A stretch of 21,755 nucleotides of DNA from an uncultured Chlamydiae bacterium (GTDB taxonomy: Bacteria; Chlamydiota; Chlamydiia; Chlamydiales; SM23-39). Shown here piece after piece: positions 1 to 7,468 of the stretch; the stretch's first letter is position 1; every line of letters starts with the position of its first letter. Both the position numbers and the translations under genes were made by a program. Location of the stretch: positions 1-21,755 of the forward strand of contig CAISYW010000137.1 of NCBI GenBank assembly GCA_903889795.1, written 5' to 3'. The notes beneath the pieces were generated by a model. It was not told the DNA's origin. It ran no database searches and was given only the letters and a program-made list of their open reading frames with translations.

Positions 1-169
1 AATCTCAACCCAAGAAAAACTTATTCATGAAGTGAAGGCATGGGAACGAGCAAGAAATGATGCGACGATTAGCTGCGACTGGCAGTATACTACAAGTGAT
101 GCGAGAGTCAAACTCAAGAAGCTGTATCCGGTAATCGAACCCAAAAATTATTTTAAAAACTTTTGTTAA
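1..169 (+). mobile_element. IS630-family transposase, C-terminal fragment (cut by window edge)
   Basis: The reading frame opens at base 2 and runs to a TAA at 167-169, giving about 55 residues. They include VKAWERARND, WQYTTSDARVKLKKLYP and a short basic tail. This pattern (an EVKAWE helix, then W.(F/Y)TT.DAR.KL..LYP) is the usual C-terminus of IS630/Tc1-mariner-type DDE transposases, just after the last catalytic acidic residue. The catalytic core lies outside the window, so I cannot say whether the element is intact. No clear right-hand terminal inverted repeat is recognisable between the stop and base 331. A strong hairpin starts about 80 bases downstream. IS630 elements are common in environmental chlamydiae. 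I am fairly sure of the family and unsure whether the copy is functional. Confidence 0.75.
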
Positions 170-250
170 ACTGTACTAGTGGTCTTTCCCATAAATTCCT
201 GCCACTTGGGCCGCGTGAAAGCCCATATAACCAACGATCGTAGGGCTTAC

Positions 251-291
251 CGCAAACTGCCCTGTATTAATTCAATACAGGGCAGTTTGCG
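251..291. repeat. Perfect 18-bp inverted repeat (hairpin) beside the IS end
   Basis: The left arm CGCAAACTGCCCTGTATT (251-268), loop AATTC and right arm AATACAGGGCAGTTTGCG (274-291) pair perfectly over 18 bp. The hairpin lies between the converging ends of the transposase fragment and the radical-SAM gene. Neither side carries a T-run, so it is not a canonical intrinsic terminator, though it could still stop transcription in both directions. The 7-mer CGATCGT occurs at 235-241 and again at 290-296, bracketing the hairpin. It might be a palindromic-unit repeat or part of a small non-autonomous element. Confidence 0.7.
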
Positions 292-331
292 ATCGTCCTT
301 CTCAAAACCATGTCGATTCCTGTTGTTTGTC

Positions 332-1621
332 TCACTTTCTTATTACTTTTTGATCTTCCATACTAAATGTTTCTAGATCAGCTATTTCTTTTTGATATTT
401 TGCTAAAGAATATCCGTCGTTAATCAGATCGTTTGGAGATGTTGAGTCGAAACTAATCGAATTTTGGGATTCTGCAATAATTCCGCTCGAAAAAACCTTT
501 TGTCCATATTCAGACGTGAAAGCAAAAAGGGCTTCCCCATCGATGCGAATTAATCCGATCGCGTTCCGTTCAGATGTGTGATAAACGGTAAAAAGGGGGA
601 TAATTTTTTTTTCTAAAAGTCCGTCGACTCCAGCTAAGGCTTTCTGATTTTCTTTTGCAGGATCCCATTTTGTAACATCGAGATCCGGAGACAATGATTG
701 AATGCCATACACAATGCTGCTATATGCTATGTCAAATACCTTGCTCGCATAGTCAAGGGCTTCAAACAATCGTTGATATCCATATGCCGCTTTTCCTGGA
801 GTGATAATTTCAAATAACTGAGGATCGAAAACTTCGAGATTCATGCAAACTCTATGAAAGCCAACGTTTCTCATCTCATCCATTAATAAAAAATTCTCAG
901 GAGGCATTAGAATTGCCTGAAAATTAATGTTCTTTTTTTTCAGTTCTTTAATTCCCTCTCCAATCTTGATATATTCCCTCACAGTATGATCATAAGAAAT
1001 CATGTTGCCGGAGGTGATCAAAACGTGTTTCAAATGAGAGTCGATTTGGAAAGCTAATTTTAACCCTTCAACCACTTGTTCAATCGGTTTTTGAGCTTTG
1101 TTAAAAGTTTTTTGTGATTGATAGGTCGGAAAAATCTCACAAAATCTGCATTCATGGTTATTCTGAAAATAAAAACACCAATTACTCAGAACGACACCCG
1201 CTACATCGGTACCCAACTTCTGAACAATGCTAGAAAGAGGTAATTCTCCAATGAAGTGCTGATCAAATCCTGTTTGAGGAGTCGGTTCGACAGGGATTTC
1301 GACTCCCGTTCGATCATTTCGGAGTTTATACCCGTTTTCATCATCCATTTGCCAATCAGAATCAGGGTTGTATCTAAATTTTGTCATGATGATTTCAGGA
1401 ATCAGCATGCTTCCAGAATATAGGACAAGATCTTCAGGAATATCAATGGGATGTAATGTTGCGCAATGTTGATAAAGATGGATTTGCTTTCTGTTAAAAT
1501 CTTTTCGTTTTCCGACATTCTGATTTACTCGAATGCCTTTGGCTAGTAAATCCGCTTTTATGCGGACTAAAAATTCAAAATGTTTATATTCCTGCATTAA
1601 ATCATGACGTATTTCAGACAT
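332..1621 (-). CDS. Radical-SAM-like protein with atypical CX8CX2C cysteine motif
   Basis: This is a 429-residue protein starting at ATG 1621, which has a GGA about ten bases upstream. A TTG at 1633 would add four residues. Near residues 149-161 the sequence WCFYFQNNHECRFCEIFPT has cysteines C149, C158 and C161, followed by aromatic and Pro residues. That resembles the [4Fe-4S] cluster loop of radical-SAM enzymes, but the spacing is CX8CX2C instead of CX3CX2C. A later ITSGN (about residue 208) could match the glycine-rich SAM-binding strand, and the following alternation of helices and strands (VCMNLEVFDP, YSSIVYGIQS) suits a partial TIM barrel. Other cysteines are few. The substrate is not recognisable and no maturation partner or precursor peptide sits beside it. 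It ends toward the IS fragment and may lie in an acquired region. I am moderately confident of the superfamily; the reaction is unknown. Confidence 0.6.
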   Translation of the reverse strand: MSEIRHDLMQEYKHFEFLVRIKADLLAKGIRVNQNVGKRKDFNRKQIHLYQHCATLHPIDIPEDLVLYSGSMLIPEIIMTKFRYNPDSDWQMDDENGYKLRNDRTGVEIPVEPTPQTGFDQHFIGELPLSSIVQKLGTDVAGVVLSNWCFYFQNNHECRFCEIFPTYQSQKTFNKAQKPIEQVVEGLKLAFQIDSHLKHVLITSGNMISYDHTVREYIKIGEGIKELKKKNINFQAILMPPENFLLMDEMRNVGFHRVCMNLEVFDPQLFEIITPGKAAYGYQRLFEALDYASKVFDIAYSSIVYGIQSLSPDLDVTKWDPAKENQKALAGVDGLLEKKIIPLFTVYHTSERNAIGLIRIDGEALFAFTSEYGQKVFSSGIIAESQNSISFDSTSPNDLINDGYSLAKYQKEIADLETFSMEDQKVIRK

Positions 1622-1916
1622 ACGTTTATCCAAGTTTTGATAGCTTTTTTATAAGTCGTGTTGAGAGCATGTTTTTTCCTCATGAAACATTCTTTCTTTT
1701 CATCTAAAAGTGCGAGTGGCTCTGCAAACATGAGGCAGTCTGAGCAGATAGGAGTATGATGGAAATAGCATACCATCTTATTCCAGATATCAAAGAACCT
1801 TGATTTTGGTTCCAGGAATCCAGAGGTATATTGACCAAAAGATGACCGCTTTTCCACTGGTGATGATTAACATCAAAATTGTCAATAGCACTTGGGGGAG
1901 TCAAGCACACAATCAT
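1597..1916 (-). pseudogene. Possible decayed gene upstream of the radical-SAM gene
   Basis: Two overlapping minus-strand frames cover this stretch: 1916-1704 from an ATG (70 residues) and 1857-1597 from a GTG (86 residues). Protein-like sequence appears in the first half of one frame (FDVNHHQWKSGHLLVNIPLD) and the second half of the other (FFDIWNKMVCYFHHTPICSD, then DEKKECFMRKKHALN). This could be a single gene broken by a frameshift near base 1800, running into the start of the radical-SAM gene. Neither frame has a good Shine-Dalgarno and I do not recognise the sequence. Both may simply be chance frames. Confidence 0.2.
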
Positions 1917-2452
1917 TACAATCTCGCTCGATCAATTTTGTGCTAATTTCTAAGATGGATATAATTGCACATTCTTGGAATTGCATTTTACCGTAATAAT
2001 TACGGTATTCAGAAGCTTCTTACTGTAGACCTATCTCTGCGAGCTTCTCAGTACACGACTAAAAATGATTCAAATCGACAGAGACGTCCTGAGTTTCTAA
2101 TCTGCTACGCAAATAGGTGACAAATCGCATGGCAAGCAGCTTTGCTAAATCAATTTTCGGAACCCTTCTCTTTGCGCGTCAATTAAAACCATTCATTTTC
2201 TCTATAGTAAAAGTGTCCATTTATTTAATGGATTTTCCACAAATTTTTGTGAAATTTTTACGCAGTATTACCAAATTTTAATGTTTGATCTTTTGTTCAC
2301 CGTTTAATGATCTTTATGTTTTGTAACAATTAAAAAGCTTGTAATTATCTAAACAAAGTTAGGAAAATAAATAATCATTTCAGGTTACAGATGTTCGTTT
2401 TTATGTTACAATTGTTGTGTAGTTAGTTGTAAACATAAAAAACGAGGTAATA
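1917..2452. other. AT-rich non-coding stretch with a palindrome
   Basis: About 535 bases hold no convincing gene. A perfect palindrome lies at 1989-2007. On the minus strand, a short frame ending at 2059 reads KIDLAKLLAMRFVTYLRS followed by about a dozen residues to a TAG. It looks protein-like, but a TGA interrupts it just upstream, so it could be a gene remnant. The right half (about 2220-2450) is strongly AT-rich and probably carries the promoter of the small gene at 2453, although I could not fix a convincing -35/-10 pair. Confidence 0.5.
1989..2007. repeat. Perfect 19-bp palindrome (operator-like)
   Basis: TACCGTAAT, one central A, then ATTACGGTA form a perfect inverted repeat with a one-base centre. 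That geometry suits a dimeric DNA-binding protein better than an RNA hairpin, because the loop is too small. It lies between the decayed frames and the small plus-strand gene. No regulator gene is adjacent. Confidence 0.5.
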
Positions 2453-2749
2453 ATGTCTGCTGTATGTGTTGATCAAAATTATATTCGAGATCTTTCAAGT
2501 GGAAGACCTGTTTCTCCAGTTTCATCTAAGCCATTTTTTAATGCATTAGGTGCAACTTATGGAAAGAATAAAATGTTTAGAGCTGTTGAGCTTTTGTTAG
2601 GACAAGATGAAAGAAAATTTTCTGGTGTTAAAGAATTCAAAACTCGATTGAATGTTGCTATTTATGGAGATAATTCTTTAGTGCAACCGGATGATCAAAA
2701 ATATTTAGATGATGTTGTTAAGAGAGTGAGTTTAGGGCAGTTGAAATAA
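2453..2749 (+). CDS. Small AT-rich hypothetical protein (98 aa)
   Basis: I do not recognise this 98-residue protein. It starts MSAVCVDQNYIRDL and ends in a helix-prone KRVSLGQLK. It is soluble, with no signal peptide, membrane segment or obvious motif. A strong GAGGT Shine-Dalgarno (2444-2448) stands four bases before the ATG, and an intrinsic terminator follows about 90 bases after the stop. The gene therefore looks like a stand-alone, expressed monocistronic unit. Its codons are visibly more AT-rich than those of the housekeeping genes to the right, many ending in T or A. With the IS remnant and decayed sequence to the left, this suggests later acquisition or a lineage-specific gene. The middle (GKNKMFRAVELLLGQDERKF, then a Lys/Asp-rich stretch) looks helical. 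A host-directed effector or a small regulator are both possible, without direct support. Confidence 0.75.
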   Translation: MSAVCVDQNYIRDLSSGRPVSPVSSKPFFNALGATYGKNKMFRAVELLLGQDERKFSGVKEFKTRLNVAIYGDNSLVQPDDQKYLDDVVKRVSLGQLK

Positions 2750-2836
2750 TTTTTTCTTTTCTTTCCTTCCATAATTGTATGGCTACCCGGTTCATAAAAA
2801 CGGGTGGGGTCGAATTCCTTCTTCGGCCTATACAAT

Positions 2837-2863
2837 CCCAGGTCTTAGGGGCCTGGGTTTTTT
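2837..2863 (+). terminator. Intrinsic terminator after the 98-aa gene
   Basis: CCCAGGTC and GGCCTGGG can form an 8-bp stem (one T-G pair) with a five-base loop at 2845-2849, followed at once by six T residues (2858-2863). It serves the plus-strand gene ending at 2749. It abuts the stop of the converging minus-strand gene, for which it lacks a U-tract. Confidence 0.8.
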
Positions 2864-3846
2864 CAATCATTCGTTGGCTGCAAAATTTGAATACATAGAA
2901 GATGCAGATCGTCGATGAGTTCCTTGCGCTTGATAGTGAAAGCGATCTCTTTATTTAGCATGGCTACGGTTGTTTCCAGCCCATCTTGTGCGAAGTGTTT
3001 CAACACTTTTGTTAACAAATCGGTGATTCGCTCGGGACTTTTGAAGAATGAAAAAAAGCCTCGGTTCATGAGAAAGACAAAATCGCCTGCAGCGATTGGA
3101 TATTTTCCCTTGAGTTCATGAAGTTCGCCTGCCGATAAAGACCATAAATAGGGAGAGGCGCATCCTGCGGAGCGCGCGAGTATTGTGCTAAATTCCCGAT
3201 TTAAAATGAGCCGGATGGAGGGGAAGGGCAGCTTTTCCTGAGGATGTTCTTTAGAAAGTTTGTATTGCGTGAGGAGTTGATAGATCCCATCAAATCCATC
3301 GAGTTTGGCCTCTGCCATATGCACGGTGATGATTTCGGGGCGGTCTGAATTGGGAAAATCGATGAGTAATCCTCGTGGGGAAGCGGAGGAAAAAGAGATG
3401 GCTTTCACAGCGATTGATTCAGATGTGCACTCATCGATGTTTTTTTGAAGAAGCAGATTTTGGAGGAGACGGGCGCATTCGGTTTCGCCTGCCATCTTCT
3501 CACGAAATAAGGAGTTTTCCTTTAATCGGTTGATATTTTCCAATAGACATTGGCTCATCGTGTTTAGAGTGTTGGCCAGCTCTTGCAATTCTTTTGGCCC
3601 CTGGACTTGGATTGATTCGCCATATTCCCCTGCGGCGATTGTAAGAGCCGAATCGTTGAGCTTTTGGACGGGAGCCGAAATTCTTCCTGCCATATAATAG
3701 AGTGAAACCATGGCAATGATCACCAATAGAGCAATGCCAATAATGGCCAGGATGTTTTGTTGATAAAATAATAATAAGCCGATCAACGCGATGCTTCCCA
3801 AAAGAGCCGGAAGCAGAGAAAGCAATAATCGTGTGCGGATTTTCAT
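2863..3846 (-). CDS. Membrane HAMP protein with degenerate SpoIIE/PP2C-like domain
   Basis: The protein has 327 residues. The start at 3846 is set by an ATGA overlap with the upstream cNMP-domain gene; an in-frame extension further upstream would run through that gene. Two transmembrane helices (about 7-28 and 31-53) lead into a HAMP-type linker (about 52-104) and a coiled region. The rest resembles the SpoIIE/PP2C phosphatase fold: ECARLLQNLLLQ (IQ..LLP-like), SAGCASPYLW (225-234, like NAGHPPPLL), AAGDFVFLMNRG (252-263, like PGD.LLLYTDG) and LIDDLHLLCIQI (310-321, like the DD.TLL strand). The acidic metal ligands expected at the GGD, D.SGHG and TDG motifs are missing or replaced, for example MNRG for YTDG, so it is probably a pseudophosphatase acting by binding. 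There is almost no periplasmic loop between the helices, so its input is probably intramembrane or cytoplasmic. It is the third gene of the NTT-HEAT operon. Confidence 0.7.
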   Translation of the reverse strand: MKIRTRLLLSLLPALLGSIALIGLLLFYQQNILAIIGIALLVIIAMVSLYYMAGRISAPVQKLNDSALTIAAGEYGESIQVQGPKELQELANTLNTMSQCLLENINRLKENSLFREKMAGETECARLLQNLLLQKNIDECTSESIAVKAISFSSASPRGLLIDFPNSDRPEIITVHMAEAKLDGFDGIYQLLTQYKLSKEHPQEKLPFPSIRLILNREFSTILARSAGCASPYLWSLSAGELHELKGKYPIAAGDFVFLMNRGFFSFFKSPERITDLLTKVLKHFAQDGLETTVAMLNKEIAFTIKRKELIDDLHLLCIQILQPTND

Positions 3847-4286
3847 AGTCGAGCCGGATCTTCTCTCTTCAGGCGGCAAGAAAGGGTTTGAGCATAGCTT
3901 TGCAATAAAGCAACGGCAACGGAGGGACATTCTGAGATCACAGACAGGAGGTGGCTGCGGGATAAGATCAGTAAGTGAGTGTCGCTTTTGCAAATCGCAA
4001 AATAGCTTCTGGGCTGTTCATTGAACAAAGATTCGTCTCCGAAAAAGTCACCCGATGTTAAATCAGATAGCGGACGCATCCGTTCATCGAGTATTTGCAC
4101 GCTACCTTGGACAATTAAATACATTCGGTGGGCGGCCTGATTTAATGCAAACACGCGCTCATTTTGATCGTATTCGTCAAAGTGAAGCTTTTCCGCGACG
4201 GCCAGCAAAAGGTCGAGATCAAGGTCTGCAAAGATTTTGACCTTTTTTAAGAAAAACGCTTTTTCAATCAGACTCAATGGTTTCAT
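3843..4286 (-). CDS. Stand-alone cyclic-nucleotide-binding (CRP/CAP-type) domain protein
   Basis: This 147-residue protein consists of one cNMP-binding beta-roll and flanking helices, with no helix-turn-helix, so it is not a CRP-type transcription factor. An opening helix (FFLKKVKIFADLDLDLL) precedes the roll. The phosphate-binding cassette reads FFGDESLFNEQPRS (residues 81-94), keeping FG, the Ser/Ala-Leu step and PR, with Asp in place of the usual ribose-contacting Glu. This may be altered or lost cyclic-nucleotide binding. The gene overlaps the upstream NTT-HEAT gene by ATGA and the downstream HAMP gene by ATGA, implying translational coupling and a shared complex. In some bacteria NTT-like carriers with HEAT repeats carry such a domain on the same polypeptide; here it appears as a separate subunit. 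The domain call is firm; the ligand is unknown. Confidence 0.85.
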   Translation of the reverse strand: MKPLSLIEKAFFLKKVKIFADLDLDLLLAVAEKLHFDEYDQNERVFALNQAAHRMYLIVQGSVQILDERMRPLSDLTSGDFFGDESLFNEQPRSYFAICKSDTHLLILSRSHLLSVISECPSVAVALLQSYAQTLSCRLKREDPARL

Positions 4287-7159
4287 GTCTCTAGCAACTC
4301 ATAGGCAAAATGGTGAAATGTTTCATCGGAACATTTGATCTGTTCGCGCAGTTCCTGCCGCCAGTTGGGCATTTGCAGCATGGCTTTGAGCCGGGCTGCG
4401 ACGACTTTATCATACAATGAGCCGGATTGCTCCAGCGTCGCTAATAGATCTGAAAGCGAAAGTTGGGGCAGATCTTTTTTAAATCGCAAGCAGGCATTGA
4501 GCTTTTCTTCTAAAGGCAGATCGTCAACAAGGGGAGCGATGCGTCTAAATAGCCGCGGATCGCACGTCTTTTCCAGGCTTTCGATGGCGTGGGATTGAAT
4601 TTTAGCGTTTCGGCTATAGAGAGCACGAACAAGCATCTCGGGTTCTTCCAGAGAGCCCGCCGCTCCCAAAAGGTGAATAATGAAGTCAATGACAGATCGA
4701 AAGCCGGTGAGAAGGGCGTTTTGCAGTAATTCCAAATCGTAAAGAGGGTACTGCTTTTGAATGCAGTGGCCAAAGTAAAAGTAGAAATAGGCGCGGTCGA
4801 TTTCGAGATTGATGAGTTCCACCAAGTTGGCTTGCAGCTGAGGCAGCGCTAAGCGTCCGAGGATCTTTCCTGCCAGAATGCGGCTGCGTTCGGGGATCGA
4901 CAAATCTTTTGTCAGGGTGAGAAGAATCGGCACTGTTTTAAGTCCCATTTCGATGACGATCTCTTCCGTACGGCGCCGTTCATTGGGACGGAAATAGATG
5001 CTGGCGACGAGAAGGTCTTTGACCGTTGTCGAATCGGCCATTTTTCCTAAAGCATCGAGACAGAGCAATCGAAATAGATTATCGCGGGTGGAGACGAGCT
5101 CTTCGATTAAACGGGGCGCGTCGCGGCTTGAGCTTGGTGTGGCGAGGCGTGAGATACAGCGCGCGGCAGATCGTTTGATGAGGGTAGCGTCATGAGAAAG
5201 AAAGGGGATGGCTTTTTCTGCGTCTGTGTGAGAATTTCCTTCGGCAAGGATATCTAGAGCCATGCTGATTTCGTCAATGCGGGTTGATTTTAACATCAAA
5301 TCGATCTTTTTAGCGGCAATCGCTCGAACCAGGGATCGTTCAGAGATCGTTTTTAAAGAAATTTCCGGATGGTCTCGTCGGTCCGTGGAATCGATAATCT
5401 GGGGAAGTCGTGCTTTTTGCAGGGTAAGAATGGCGGATCCTCGCAAGAGAGGGTCGTTGCTGTCGAGGTCATCTTCTGTCTTTTCCGGAGGAAGCAATCC
5501 GCGTTTGGCTAGAAAAAAATTGGCCCACTTGCAAAATTCCGGCGATTCGCTTTCATCCATCCAGCTGGCAATCGCATCCAAAACCCTCGGGTCATTCGAA
5601 AATGGACTCATTTCAAACAATCGCAATAGATGAATCTTGCTGAGAGTGCCAAAACCTCGACTGATCTCGAGAATCTGGGAAAGAACGGAGATGTCCTGGA
5701 GCGATAGAAGCGATTCGCAGGCGAGGAGCCTCACCTCTTCTTGATCGCTTCGTAATGCCTTTAAAATAGTTTTTCTCGCCTCTTTTTGTTCTCGACGCCC
5801 CATTGATGAGAGCCAGTCTTTCAATTTCCGCTCAAAATGGAGAGCATTATCCTTCAGATTGGTGAGAATGGCTTTAGAATAAAGTACTCGGATCAAAATG
5901 GTAATGGCAAGGGCAATCAAGGTGAGTGCGAGGCCTAGCCAACGGCTGCCGGATTGCAGGCCGAACAAAAGCAATGAACTGATCAGCATACCGATCGGTT
6001 CAAAAAATGAATCATTGATAATTCGAACCTTGGACTTGAGTTTCGCCGGTACGGCATTGGACAATAGATTGAAGCAGTTGTCCTCGATTGTAAAAAGAAT
6101 TCCATCGACAGCAATCAGGCCTAAGATCGCGATTAGCAAAGAATCATAGGCGACCCACTGGGAATAGACCCCCAAAAAGAAGAGCGGGGTAATCAAAATC
6201 GCATTGTTAAGGCCAATTCGCCGGACAAAACGGCTATAAAAGAAAAATCCAATCAGGATGTTGCATGCGGAAATACTAGCGCGGCATTTTCCCAGGAACT
6301 CGGCGATATGTCCCTCCGAGTTGTCGATGCTGCCCATCGTTTGAAAGATCCGTCCAAAGCTGTCCATGTAGCTATATTCCGAGACAGTGATTAGTAGCTG
6401 CGTTATGAGGCTTAGCGAGAGGAGGTAGATGGTAAAAGGAGAGCGGCTGATCAAACGGACAATTGATGCGAAATTGCTTCGATCCGATGAGAAAACCCCA
6501 TCGATGCTGTCATCGTGAACGGCAACTGTTTTCAATGCGATTTTTCGCGCCTCGGCGATGGCTAACAATAAAGAAATAGACGCAATTATTAAAAGAAGGG
6601 GAGCGCCTAAAATATTTAATGCGAAGTTGATCAAGATGCCGGAGGCGATATTACCCAAAAAATAGGCCGCGCTATAAAGGGAATAGACTCGTTTTGCATC
6701 TTGTAAGTCGTGGTATTGATCGATGAATGTCCAAGAGCAGGCGATTAAAACGGTAAAGAGCATTCGTGAGGCAATTTTAAAAGCGAACCAAAACCAGGAG
6801 GGAGGCGATCCGCATATGAATAAAGCGGATGCGATACAAAGTGCGGCGCCTATGGAGATCGCCACAGTCAGAATGCGATATGGGCTGGTAAAGCGCAGCG
6901 AATAGAGTACGATGGTCGACATGCAGATCATCGACAAGGCCGTGATAAGAAATACTATGGGGAGGGATTGAGCGCCTGCCTTTTCGAGAAAATAACCGTC
7001 GGATAATGTTTCCAGAGTCGTTATGCCCAAAGCGCAGAAAATTCCCAGGCGCGAAAAAATCAGGGATTTGGCCCCCTCGCCAGGATGAATTCCAAAAACT
7101 TTTTGAAGGATTCGGCTCATTTTTCCTAGCATTTCATTAGATTTTTTTTGTATCGACAT
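4283..7159 (-). CDS. NTT (Npt-type nucleotide transporter)-like protein fused to HEAT-like repeats
   Basis: The protein has 958 residues. Residues about 36-430 form a polytopic membrane domain with roughly 12 helices. Its DLQDAKRVYSLYSAAYFLGN (151-170) matches the NTT signature (E)EAKRFYPLFG.....G, and PAKLKSKVRIINDSFFEPIG (371-390) resembles the late conserved NTT loop. Residues about 450-958 are soluble alpha-helical repeats of HEAT/Armadillo type. Classical chlamydial NTTs (ADP/ATP translocases) are near 500 residues and lack this domain, and several of their conserved charged residues are not obvious here. Nucleotide exchange is therefore not assured; a sensor or scaffold role is equally possible. 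The start at ATG 7159 has no clear Shine-Dalgarno; Met10 and Met14 are alternatives, the latter with AGGA just before it. It is first of three overlapping genes, with the cNMP-domain gene coupled at its stop. Confidence 0.75.
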   Translation of the reverse strand: MSIQKKSNEMLGKMSRILQKVFGIHPGEGAKSLIFSRLGIFCALGITTLETLSDGYFLEKAGAQSLPIVFLITALSMICMSTIVLYSLRFTSPYRILTVAISIGAALCIASALFICGSPPSWFWFAFKIASRMLFTVLIACSWTFIDQYHDLQDAKRVYSLYSAAYFLGNIASGILINFALNILGAPLLLIIASISLLLAIAEARKIALKTVAVHDDSIDGVFSSDRSNFASIVRLISRSPFTIYLLSLSLITQLLITVSEYSYMDSFGRIFQTMGSIDNSEGHIAEFLGKCRASISACNILIGFFFYSRFVRRIGLNNAILITPLFFLGVYSQWVAYDSLLIAILGLIAVDGILFTIEDNCFNLLSNAVPAKLKSKVRIINDSFFEPIGMLISSLLLFGLQSGSRWLGLALTLIALAITILIRVLYSKAILTNLKDNALHFERKLKDWLSSMGRREQKEARKTILKALRSDQEEVRLLACESLLSLQDISVLSQILEISRGFGTLSKIHLLRLFEMSPFSNDPRVLDAIASWMDESESPEFCKWANFFLAKRGLLPPEKTEDDLDSNDPLLRGSAILTLQKARLPQIIDSTDRRDHPEISLKTISERSLVRAIAAKKIDLMLKSTRIDEISMALDILAEGNSHTDAEKAIPFLSHDATLIKRSAARCISRLATPSSSRDAPRLIEELVSTRDNLFRLLCLDALGKMADSTTVKDLLVASIYFRPNERRRTEEIVIEMGLKTVPILLTLTKDLSIPERSRILAGKILGRLALPQLQANLVELINLEIDRAYFYFYFGHCIQKQYPLYDLELLQNALLTGFRSVIDFIIHLLGAAGSLEEPEMLVRALYSRNAKIQSHAIESLEKTCDPRLFRRIAPLVDDLPLEEKLNACLRFKKDLPQLSLSDLLATLEQSGSLYDKVVAARLKAMLQMPNWRQELREQIKCSDETFHHFAYELLET

Positions 7160-7468
7160 TCTACAATAATATCGATATTAATTCTCTTCTCTAGCTAAGG
7201 CGATTTTCCTGCTTGGTATAACATAAGTTATTTATTTTTAATTCATTCCTTTTTTATTGTTTTTTTTGGTTGAATTTTTTTCGGTATAATAAATTTTATT
7301 GTTTTTAATTACGTTGTAGATTTTATAGTACAATCTAATTAAATGTCACAAAAAATGAGTCTCCCAGCACTTAAAAACTCTGTCTTGAGGAAATTCGTGC
7401 GAGAGGTGTAGAAGTATTGGTACTTTAATTTTTTTTGCTTTTAGACGTTTTTCGAATAGGTGGGAGAC
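7160..7468. promoter_or_regulatory. Divergent AT-rich intergenic region between the NTT operon and trxB
   Basis: About 300 T-rich bases separate two divergent transcription units, so both promoters should lie here. On the plus strand a perfect -10 TATAAT occurs at 7285-7290, but no good -35 stands 16-18 bases upstream. A 22-codon frame at 7343-7411 (MSQKMSLPALKNSV and on) ends about 60 bases before trxB; it has no Shine-Dalgarno and I treat it as chance. No hairpin or riboswitch-like structure stands out. Confidence 0.4.

Noticed and set aside
2140..2280. 50-codon plus-strand frame (MASSFAKSIFG...)
   Set aside because: No Shine-Dalgarno, and the opposite strand looks equally protein-like; too short to support.
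2780..2828. tRNA 3'-end look-alike (acccg...cgggt hairpin followed by GGGGTCGAATTCC and TTCGGCC)
   Set aside because: The T-stem does not pair properly, the T-loop is off register, and no D-arm, anticodon arm or matching 5' acceptor strand exists upstream, which is coding sequence. At best a fragment.
3847..3993. N-terminal extension of the HAMP protein
   Set aside because: It would run inside the cNMP-domain gene in another frame; the ATGA start at 3846 directly precedes the first membrane helix.
5262..5633. 123-residue plus-strand frame
   Set aside because: Antisense to the HEAT-repeat part of the NTT-like gene; Ser/Arg-rich composition typical of a shadow frame.
7343..7411. 22-codon frame before trxB, possible leader peptide
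   Set aside because: No Shine-Dalgarno, no regulatory codon run and no attenuator hairpin before trxB.
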